Below are positions 41,644 to 47,674 of a stretch of DNA of 47,674 nucleotides, piece after piece. The stretch is taken from NCBI GenBank assembly GCA_937922085.1, contig CAKZVD010000103.1:1-47674 (forward strand), read 5' to 3'. A model generated the notes under the pieces. The model searched no databases. It was not told where the DNA came from and saw only the letters and a program-made list of their open reading frames with translations. The DNA is from an uncultured Tenacibaculum sp. GTDB lineage: Bacteria; Bacteroidota; Bacteroidia; Flavobacteriales; Flavobacteriaceae. The stretch's first letter is position 1; every line of letters starts with the position of its first letter. A program made the translations under genes and the position numbers.

Positions 41644-42114
41644 TTAATGTTCAATCTCTGCTACAACATAAACTAAAACTGGTGCATCTAAAGGTGTTTG
41701 ATAAATACCTAATGCAGAACGTGTATGAAAACCTCTTTCTCCAAATACTTGATTAAAAACATCTGATGCTCCATTTAAAATATCTGAATGATCTTTAAAA
41801 CCATCAGCAGCTTGAATATGACAATCTATTCTAATTATTTTTTTTACTTTATCTAAGTTTTTGGTAGCCTCCTTTAATTGTGCAATAGCATTAATAGCAC
41901 AAATACGAGCACAGTCATAACCTTCTTTCATATTTAAATCACTACCAATACGTCCTTCGTAAGCAAGTTTACCATACACCCCGTTTTTCCATGGTAATTG
42001 CCCTGAGGTATATACCATATTATTTGAATTTACCCAAGAAGCATAATTACCAACACCTTTAGGAGCTTCTGGTATTTCAATATTTAACTGCTCTAGTTTT
42101 TGTTCTATAGTCAT
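41644..42114 (-). CDS. RidA/YjgF family protein
   Basis: 156 residues, of the YjgF-like endoribonuclease/imine deaminase superfamily: VGNYASWVNSNNMVYTSGQL, GRIGSDLNMKEGYDCARICA, and RSALGIYQTPLDAPVLVYVVAEI. Length and motif fit the longer RidA subfamily found in metabolic clusters. RidA proteins hydrolyse reactive enamine/imine intermediates. It starts 8 bp after the cupin gene stop, so the two are an operon pair. Confidence 0.9.
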   Translation of the reverse strand: MTIEQKLEQLNIEIPEAPKGVGNYASWVNSNNMVYTSGQLPWKNGVYGKLAYEGRIGSDLNMKEGYDCARICAINAIAQLKEATKNLDKVKKIIRIDCHIQAADGFKDHSDILNGASDVFNQVFGERGFHTRSALGIYQTPLDAPVLVYVVAEIEH

Positions 42115-42122
42115 TCTAAATT

Positions 42123-42503
42123 TTATTTAAATTCTACTGTACTAAAAATTAATATTGTATTTCCTATGTTAGTTAAATCATGAATAAAAAAATGATCTTC
42201 ATCTAAATCGGTATAACACTTAGTATCTCCAATTTTATATTCACTTTCTATTACCGAACCATTATTAAAATATGATCTTGCTTTGCCTTTACTTAAAGCT
42301 GTCCAAAAATATTTTTTGTTATGACAGTGAAAAGGGAGCCTTTTCCCTGGCTTCAAATGAATACTCCATACTTTTATTTTTTCATTTTCAAAAACTAATT
42401 TCTCGCCAACAACTTTATTAAAGAGCCCTGTTTTTAATTCTTCTTTTAACTCTAAACTCCAATACTCCCAATGATTTTCTTTATTTATAATTCTATTTTT
42501 CAT
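42123..42503 (-). CDS. Cupin-fold protein
   Basis: 126 residues. LKPGKRLPFHCHNKKYFWTAL has His59, Cys60 and His61 in a cupin-type metal site, and EDHFFIHDLTNIGNTILIFSTVEF closes the barrel. Small single-domain cupins of this kind include dioxygenase-like and isomerase-like proteins. No substrate is inferable. It is first in the cupin-RidA-HMA-MRJP row, with a 213-bp gap before it that contains no gene. Confidence 0.78.
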   Translation of the reverse strand: MKNRIINKENHWEYWSLELKEELKTGLFNKVVGEKLVFENEKIKVWSIHLKPGKRLPFHCHNKKYFWTALSKGKARSYFNNGSVIESEYKIGDTKCYTDLDEDHFFIHDLTNIGNTILIFSTVEFK

Positions 42504-42716
42504 TCTTATAACCTGAAAATTTATTTTAAAATATTATCACCAGAAATAAAACCCAGGCAATATAGGTTTGAAATTCACTCTTGCTTTATGAATAAATTTA
42601 ACTGACTCTTTTTTAAGTCTTTCTAATAAAATTTTGTAGTAGATGTAAGTTTAATTATTACTACATCCTATAATTCTAATTCACCTGAGAAGTGATTATT
42701 ATTTTTTTGAGATTAT

Positions 42717-43502
42717 TTACAACCATTGGTTTTTAGTCAACCATTCTTTCGTAACAACATCAATATCTTGCCCTTCTCTGCTTACTTTGTAATCTAACTC
42801 AGCTATTACATCATTTCCAAAACGTAAACTATCTAACTTTTCTAATTGTGCCGAAGTAAACAAGTCTTTTTTATCATCTCTTATTAATAAAACAGCTTTA
42901 TCAACAACACCTAACAACCCTTTGGGATCTTTAATTTCGCGAATTGTATATTTTGAATGTAAAAATTGAGGCTTCCATAACGGAACAACAATCCATTCCT
43001 TCTTTGCTACTGCATTTTCAAATGCAGAAAAACAATCTTCTTCTGTACCTGTATGAAAAGAATATCCTTTTTTACCAAGGCCATAATCTTCAATCATTTT
43101 AGCTGAAAATCGACTAATACCTGCACCTAGATTAATTCCTTGAATTTTTTTAGTCATTTTTTCTAAAACCTCTACTTTTAATAAATCTGAAACTTCTGAA
43201 ACCGATGTTTCTGGTACATAATCAGGAACTCCCCATAGTGCATAGGGCTCGTAATGTAATCCTAAAATTGTAAGAGGTACTGTTTTCTGAACTTCTGCCC
43301 TATATCCTCCATGACTGGATGGCAACCAAGCGGAAGTTAATAAACCTGTTATTCCTTCCTTTAAGTTTTCAAAATTTTTCTCATGGTGCTCATAAATACG
43401 ATCTATTTCAAACTCCATACTCTTTAACACATTAGCCACCAAAGACGCTGCTATGCGATGAAAAGATAAATCTGTAACACCAATAGTTATTATTTGCTTC
43501 AT
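42717..43502 (-). CDS. OpuAC-like glycine betaine binding protein without signal peptide
   Basis: 261 residues. It matches the type II solute-binding fold of OpuAC/ProX: TIGVTDLSFHRIAASLVANVL, SAWLPSSHGGYRAEVQK, LHYEPYALWGVPDYV, EWIVVPLWKPQFLHSKY (with the aromatic residues used for quaternary amines) and DIDVVTKEWL. Unlike transport proteins it starts directly with MKQIITIGVTDLS, with no signal peptide or lipobox, and no permease or ATPase is nearby. It may be a cytosolic sensor or enzyme that uses this fold. Confidence 0.83.
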   Translation of the reverse strand: MKQIITIGVTDLSFHRIAASLVANVLKSMEFEIDRIYEHHEKNFENLKEGITGLLTSAWLPSSHGGYRAEVQKTVPLTILGLHYEPYALWGVPDYVPETSVSEVSDLLKVEVLEKMTKKIQGINLGAGISRFSAKMIEDYGLGKKGYSFHTGTEEDCFSAFENAVAKKEWIVVPLWKPQFLHSKYTIREIKDPKGLLGVVDKAVLLIRDDKKDLFTSAQLEKLDSLRFGNDVIAELDYKVSREGQDIDVVTKEWLTKNQWL

Positions 43503-43527
43503 ATTATTATATTACTTAAAAAAAAAC

Positions 43528-43559
43528 AAAAACACACTCTAAAATTAGAGTGTGTTTTT
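43528..43559 (-). terminator. Terminator after the ABM gene
   Basis: AAAAACACACTCT (43528-43540) pairs perfectly with AGAGTGTGTTTTT (43547-43559), followed on the minus strand by a long T-rich run. It separates the MRJP-ABM pair from the OpuAC-like gene. Confidence 0.88.
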
Positions 43560-43563
43560 TATC

Positions 43564-43854
43564 TTAAACTATGTTAGTCATTTCATGTAGCACAAACTCT
43601 TCAACAGCTCCATCTGTTACTTTCAAATATTCCTTTAAATGATCGTTCTCCATATGAATTTGCCACAATTCACGACTTTCCCAATTTTCATGAAATAAAA
43701 ATAAGTTTGGGTTCTCATTATCTTGATGTAAATCATAATTAATACATCCTTTTTCTGCTTTTGTAATAGAAATTAGTTTTAATAATTCAGCTTTTACAAA
43801 TTCTCTTTTTTCTTCCTTTGCTAAAATTGTAGCTACAATTGTTAATTTACTCAT
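43564..43854 (-). CDS. Antibiotic biosynthesis monooxygenase (ABM) domain protein
   Basis: 96 residues of the ABM/quinol monooxygenase family: KLTIVATILAKEEKREFVKAEL, EKGCINYDLHQDNENPNLFLFHENWESRE. Members act on quinols, anthrone-like or small aldehydes without cofactors. It starts 34 bp after the MRJP lipoprotein gene and ends at a strong terminator. Confidence 0.9.
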   Translation of the reverse strand: MSKLTIVATILAKEEKREFVKAELLKLISITKAEKGCINYDLHQDNENPNLFLFHENWESRELWQIHMENDHLKEYLKVTDGAVEEFVLHEMTNIV

Positions 43855-43888
43855 TTGTTGTATTTTTTATTAGCTTATATAAACTTGT

Positions 43889-44962
43889 TTACTTTACTAA
43901 CGGAGTTTTAATAATTAAATAAGGAGCTTTACTTACATCATTTCCTTTATTAAGTGCAGCTGTTCTGTTTAACTGATCTACTGTACTATATACATCTCCT
44001 TTAAAAACATAAGGTCCATCTGGCCAAGATTGGCCTTCTGGTAATTTTGCGATGTTCTTAAATCCGTTTTTATTAGAAACTCCTAATGCACTTTCTTCGA
44101 TATTTGTCACATATACATTCTCGTTTCCATCTACAGCAATACCATCACAATATGATTTTTTACCCCATTTTTTAATACTCGTAATTAATTTTTCATTATC
44201 ATTAAAACTGGCAGCAGGCACTCTATATAAAGTTCTCCCATGTAGTGCTCCAAAATAAACATATTCAAAAGCAGGATCTATACCTATCGGATTTAAAGCA
44301 AATCCGCCTTCCATTTCAGGCATCATTGAATGATGACTTTGAGCCATTCTTTGTGATTTTCCTGTAGCGATATCTGTAACAATAAAAGCTGGTTCTGGAG
44401 CACTTTTCAAATCTCCTTGAGTCATATCTGCAATAATTAAACGATTACGCTTTTCATCAATAATAAAATCTTGTAAGAAACTAGCAGGTTTTAATACACC
44501 TGCAGGAAGATCTATTGTTTTTATTAATTTATTCGTTTTCGTATTCCAGCCAAAATACTTTTTCGCTACCATATCCAACATCCAAAGATTATCATCTTTA
44601 TCAGCTCTAATACCAATAACACCTTTCATTATAGAGTTTGCCCCTTTTGCATATTCAGCATTTAGATAAGGAACACTTGTATTATCTTCTAGGTTTACTA
44701 AATGCACCTTAATATCTGGGGAAACTAATGGGTTCATAGTAGTAAATATTTTACCATCACTGGTAATCGCCATATTTCCTGGGCGCACTTTTGCACTTGT
44801 AAACACAGTAGTTGCAGTTGGTATTTTTACCTCTTCTTTTTTAACAACTGTTGTTTCTTGAGTATTTCCTTTTGAAGTTTCATCTTTTTTAGATTTATCT
44901 CCACAAGATGTTAAAGTCAACACCAATATGAACATAATTGACTTAATTAATATTTTTTTCAT
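43889..44962 (-). CDS. Major royal jelly/yellow-like lipoprotein
   Basis: 357 residues. A lipoprotein signal ends at Cys20 (LTLTSC), followed by a Lys/Glu-rich linker. The beta-propeller repeats correspond to those of the paralogue at 40226: KVRPGNMAITSDGKIFTTMNP, LWMLDMVAKKYFGWN, DFIIDEKRNRLIIADM, YVYFGALHGRTLYRV, CDGIAVDGNENVYVTNIEE, WPDGPYVFKG. Function in bacteria is unknown. It is the first gene of the set after the AraC regulator and probably carries the promoter. Confidence 0.87.
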   Translation of the reverse strand: MKKILIKSIMFILVLTLTSCGDKSKKDETSKGNTQETTVVKKEEVKIPTATTVFTSAKVRPGNMAITSDGKIFTTMNPLVSPDIKVHLVNLEDNTSVPYLNAEYAKGANSIMKGVIGIRADKDDNLWMLDMVAKKYFGWNTKTNKLIKTIDLPAGVLKPASFLQDFIIDEKRNRLIIADMTQGDLKSAPEPAFIVTDIATGKSQRMAQSHHSMMPEMEGGFALNPIGIDPAFEYVYFGALHGRTLYRVPAASFNDNEKLITSIKKWGKKSYCDGIAVDGNENVYVTNIEESALGVSNKNGFKNIAKLPEGQSWPDGPYVFKGDVYSTVDQLNRTAALNKGNDVSKAPYLIIKTPLVK

Positions 44963-44985
44963 CCTATTATATTTTAATAATAGTA

Positions 44986-44993
44986 CAAAAGTA
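44986..44993 (-). promoter_or_regulatory. Candidate -7 box for the MRJP lipoprotein gene
   Basis: Minus strand TACTTTTG fits TAnnTTTG, 23 bases before the ATG at 44962. A -33 TTTG at the right distance is lacking, which would be consistent with activation by the adjacent AraC-type regulator. Confidence 0.4.
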
Positions 44994-45077
44994 AACCAAG
45001 AACAAATAGTATTTTAGATTAAAAACAAGTCAAAAATGATCATTTTTAAGGTTTTTTCAATTCAAAAACTGATCTAT

Positions 45078-45956
45078 TTAACTATTACGGTATGCAAGTG
45101 GAGTTTTACCTTGATACTTTCTAAAAAACTTAACAAAATTAGTCGTCTCTGAATAGCCCATTCTTTCTGCAACTTCAGAGATAGAAACTGTAGAGTTTTT
45201 TAATAAGGCTTTAGCTTGTAAAACTTTATAATCGATTACTACTTTTTTAGCAGATTGACCTGTTACTTTTTTTACACACTCTGATAAATAAGCAGATGTT
45301 ATGTTAAGTTTTTTTGCATATTCTGAAAGTGAGCGTTGCGATTGTATTTCTTTTAAAATAAGATCTTCAAAATTATGTGTAATCTCTTCTGCTCTACTTA
45401 ATTTAACCACCTCACTCATATCACTACGCATTCTTTTTATCCTATGTAATAAAATAAGTAATTGAGAGTGAATAATTTCTAAACTATAAGCCTCATTATT
45501 TACATGTTCTGCATAAATTTTTTCTAACAAAGTGTTAATTTCTAAAAAATATTTTTCACTTAATCTATAATAGGGTAAAGCGTTTAATTTAAAAAAAGGG
45601 AATTTTTGTATCACATCAAACCTGTGCATCGATGGTTTAAAAAAATTAGAAGTAAAGAAAACTCCAAACCCTTCTCTACCCACACTCTTTTCTCCTTCAA
45701 TACTAAATATTTGCATTGGTGAGTTAAAGTTTATACTCTCATCTAAATTAGAAAAATAAGTATAGCCTATTCTTCTAGCTGTAACATTTTTAACATGAAA
45801 ATTAATAGAAAAAAAACGTTTTCGGTGTGGTTCAAAAATTTCATTTTCTACATGTGATAATTCATTGTATTTATAAATATGGAAATCTGAACTAATTGAA
45901 CTTTTAGTTACATTTAAATCATCTAATAATTCCTGTATAGTATTGTATATTTTCAT
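45078..45956 (-). CDS. AraC family transcriptional regulator
   Basis: 292 residues from ATG 45956. An earlier ATG five codons upstream is in frame but less likely. The N-terminal sensor part (about 1-165) is a cupin-like domain without clear ligand residues. The C-terminal double HTH is complete: SEYAKKLNITSAYLSECVKKVTGQSAKKVV and ISEVAERMGYSETTNFVKFFRKYQGKTPLAYR. It stands immediately upstream of the MRJP-ABM set on the same strand, with a 115-bp spacer, and is the likely regulator of those genes. Confidence 0.92.
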   Translation of the reverse strand: MKIYNTIQELLDDLNVTKSSISSDFHIYKYNELSHVENEIFEPHRKRFFSINFHVKNVTARRIGYTYFSNLDESINFNSPMQIFSIEGEKSVGREGFGVFFTSNFFKPSMHRFDVIQKFPFFKLNALPYYRLSEKYFLEINTLLEKIYAEHVNNEAYSLEIIHSQLLILLHRIKRMRSDMSEVVKLSRAEEITHNFEDLILKEIQSQRSLSEYAKKLNITSAYLSECVKKVTGQSAKKVVIDYKVLQAKALLKNSTVSISEVAERMGYSETTNFVKFFRKYQGKTPLAYRNS

Positions 45957-45971
45957 TTGATTGTTGAACAA

Positions 45972-46363
45972 GATAAAAAAACTCTACAGTTCAAAAAAAA
46001 ATAAAACCAATATTAAATAGTATAAGAATCTTATTAGATAGCTTAATGTTTAAATCGTTTTGTAAAAGATTTTAAATTTTAAACTAACTACAAATATTGT
46101 TTAGATACATATGATTCGTTTATTTACAGAATTTCACCTTTCAAAGAACAATTATTTCATTTTATCGATTCTATTTGTTCTTTCAACTAACCTTAGCCTA
46201 AAATACTTGACTGTTTTATTACTTTTAAACTATAAATGAAACATAAAGTAAATTTCGCCAAATAGATAGGAATCTCTAAAAAGAAACATTTATACAAAAA
46301 AATCCCACTAATAATTAAAGTATTTAACTTAATAACAGAAAATACACTTGGATTATAAGTGCC
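45972..46363. other. Gene-free spacer upstream of the AraC gene
   Basis: About 390 bases of AT-rich DNA. The only structure I see is an inverted repeat AAAGAACAA/TTGTTCTTT around 46143-46187. No reading frame or clear promoter box is present. Confidence 0.5.
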
Positions 46364-46410
46364 ATTAAAGAGTAAGAATTATGAGGATATTCTTGCTCTT
46401 TAATTTTTTT
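46364..46410 (+). terminator. Strong plus-strand terminator without a plus-strand gene
   Basis: ATTAAAGAGTAAGAAT (46364-46379) pairs along its whole 16 bases with ATTCTTGCTCTTTAAT (46389-46404, one wobble), followed by a plus-strand T-run. On the minus strand the hairpin is followed by GGCAC, so it is not a normal terminator for the minus-strand gene ending at 46433. Confidence 0.75.
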
Positions 46411-46432
46411 AATAAATAATTAAAATGAACTC

Positions 46433-47038
46433 TTAAAATCCATCTCCTGGCGGTGTTGCATCATCCATTACATGTTTAATTATTTTCTTTTTCTTCTTTC
46501 TAATCTCTTCATTTATAATTTTCCGAGTCTTTATTTCATTTAATTTTTCAGGAACTGTATCTAATAAAGGTACAACTATAACATCTTCTTTTGTTTTTCC
46601 TTCATTCATAATACTCACTTCTTGTCTAGAAAACAAAAAATTAATTTCATCCAATTCTTTTATCCACTTTCCTTTTAATTTTTTTCGATATAGTGAATCA
46701 AATAATTGTTTTTCCTTTCTTAGTTTATACACCCTTTTTATATCTATTATCCAATCATTTTCAATCATATATGATTTTTCTATAACATCAAGACCTAAAA
46801 GTACTTCATCTACATCTTTCTTTTTCATTAATTCTAAAACTAATTTTGCTCTTTCCCTATATATAGACTCCTTAGAAACTTTTCTATTTAAAATTGATTC
46901 TGGTTGGCGAAGAATGACAAAAACAAAAAAACTACCCAAAAAAGCTACTCCTATTTTTACAACATCTAACCAAAACCTTTTATTGGTAACCTTAATATCA
47001 TTTTCTATTTTTTTAATCTCAATTTCATTTTTTTCCAC
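46433..47038 (-). CDS. Membrane-anchored protein of unknown function
   Basis: 201 residues. A charged N-terminal helix (KNEIEIKKIENDIKV) is followed by one membrane segment (about 28-45, VVKIGVAFLGSFFVFVIL) and a long Lys- and Glu-rich helical part. The C-terminus DATPPGDGF resembles that of the 55-residue peptide at 25481. I recognise no family. It lies 72 bp downstream of moaA on the same strand. Confidence 0.75.
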   Translation of the reverse strand: MEKNEIEIKKIENDIKVTNKRFWLDVVKIGVAFLGSFFVFVILRQPESILNRKVSKESIYRERAKLVLELMKKKDVDEVLLGLDVIEKSYMIENDWIIDIKRVYKLRKEKQLFDSLYRKKLKGKWIKELDEINFLFSRQEVSIMNEGKTKEDVIVVPLLDTVPEKLNEIKTRKIINEEIRKKKKKIIKHVMDDATPPGDGF

Positions 47039-47110
47039 CTTAATATATTTTGATTGAATTATTAATTCCTAGAAATATTCAATTAGTATACTTTCTCTTT
47101 AAATAAAAAA

Positions 47111-47674
47111 TCACCCTCCAATAGTAATCATACTACGATTATTATGATTCATTAAATCTTCAAAATCTTCTAAACTATTCATACCAGAACGGACTGCCTT
47201 CTTTTTTGTAATCGCTTCTTTAATTATTGGTTCTATAGATCTTCCTTGTCTATAAGTAGTTAATATATCTGTTTCTGAAGTTGAAAACAGACAATTTTTA
47301 AGCTTTCCGTTTGCAGTTAATCGAATACGGTTACACACATCGCAAAAAGGATTTGTTACTGAAGAAATAATCCCAAAACTTCCTTCATATCCTTCTATTT
47401 TATAATTTCTTGCTGTAAAGTTATCTTCGTTTGCTAATGGTATTAATACATCTGAAGAATACTGCTTCTTTACTTCATTCAACAACTCCTCATAACTTAC
47501 CAACTTAGATTTATCCCAGCTATTACCATCAAAAGGCATAAATTCTATAAATCGAACAGATATCGACTTATGTTTTGTAAACTCTATAAAATCAATTATT
47601 TCTGTATCATTAAAACCTTTTAATAATACTACATTTAATTTTACATTAAAACCTTCTTCTAAAAGTAATTCAAT
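47111..47674 (-). CDS. moaA: GTP 3',8-cyclase MoaA, C-terminal part (cut by window edge)
   Basis: The reading frame enters from the right edge and gives 187 residues, about 57% of the usual 330. It begins within the TIM barrel (VKLNVVLLKGFND, VRFIEFMPFDG). The C-terminal 4Fe-4S site NPFCDVCNRIRLTANGKLKN is followed by the third Cys (CxxCx13C), and the end RSMITIGG carries the family's conserved GG tail. MoaA rearranges GTP to the cyclic intermediate of molybdenum cofactor synthesis. The other moa genes are presumably outside the window. Confidence 0.95.
   Translation of the reverse strand: MELLLEEGFNVKLNVVLLKGFNDTEIIDFIEFTKHKSISVRFIEFMPFDGNSWDKSKLVSYEELLNEVKKQYSSDVLIPLANEDNFTARNYKIEGYEGSFGIISSVTNPFCDVCNRIRLTANGKLKNCLFSTSETDILTTYRQGRSIEPIIKEAITKKKAVRSGMNSLEDFEDLMNHNNRSMITIGG

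Noticed and set aside
42504..42716. Weak hairpins in the 213-bp gap before the cupin gene
   Set aside because: The GTAGTA/TACTAC pairing is short, has a long loop and no T-run, so I do not call a terminator.

Overview
The window looks like chromosomal DNA of a marine-type Flavobacteriaceae bacterium, something in the neighbourhood of Tenacibaculum or Polaribacter (genus not proven). The signs are: very AT-rich DNA; many short lipoproteins with a Cys soon after a hydrophobic start; a type IX secretion (T9SS) sorting domain; Bacteroidetes -7 promoter boxes of the form TAnnTTTG; and protein sequences typical of that family. No rRNA, tRNA or CRISPR array was seen.

Layout. (1) 1-5170, minus strand: a trp operon, trpL-trpE-trpG-trpD-trpC-unknown gene-trpF (cut by the left edge). 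It is preceded by a promoter, a 17-codon leader peptide with three consecutive Trp codons and a terminator hairpin, i.e. a classical attenuator. (2) 5184-20222: housekeeping and nutrient-scavenging genes: a GH9 glucanase lipoprotein, asparagine synthetase, a CocE/S15 hydrolase, a large HExxH metalloprotease, a DJ-1-like lipoprotein, a YgiQ radical SAM protein, YceI, a Crp-like regulator, a DUF4287/DUF5655 protein, aquaporin Z and a DUF1801 protein. (3) 20354-24577: a Hsp31-like protein; a stress/metal locus made of a Crp-like regulator, an ECF/SigZ-like sigma factor with a Cys-rich tail, a 34-residue metallothionein-like peptide and a DUF3703 protein; then a secreted protein, an SDR and an FKBP. 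The metallothionein and DUF3703 genes carry the same upstream motif with identical spacing, which I read as the promoter of this sigma factor. (4) 24975-35038: a duplicated membrane protein, a 55-residue exported peptide, a 1183-residue LRR/InlB-repeat T9SS surface protein, a divergent TPR-AraC sensor regulator, and a PH-like/amidohydrolase/DoxX/M28 peptidase operon. (5) 35039-40225: an accessory island with a membrane-anchored DUF4041 plus GIY-YIG nuclease (architecture of the SNIPE anti-phage protein), an unknown membrane-anchored protein, two 467-bp copies of a chimeric group II intron/IS1182-like fragment, a decayed reverse transcriptase, a decayed gene and orphan terminators that suggest small RNAs. 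(6) 40226-45956: an AraC regulator and a gene set with two MRJP/yellow-like proteins, a quinol monooxygenase-like protein, an unexported OpuAC-like binding protein, a cupin, a RidA protein and a small ferredoxin-fold protein; its function as a set is unknown to me. (7) 46433-47674: an unknown membrane-anchored protein and the 3' part of moaA.

The best candidates for something new are the sigma/metallothionein/DUF3703 regulon, the cassette-like defence island with duplicated intron/IS scars, and the MRJP-RidA-cupin-ABM-OpuAC gene set. The trp attenuator is the most secure regulatory element.
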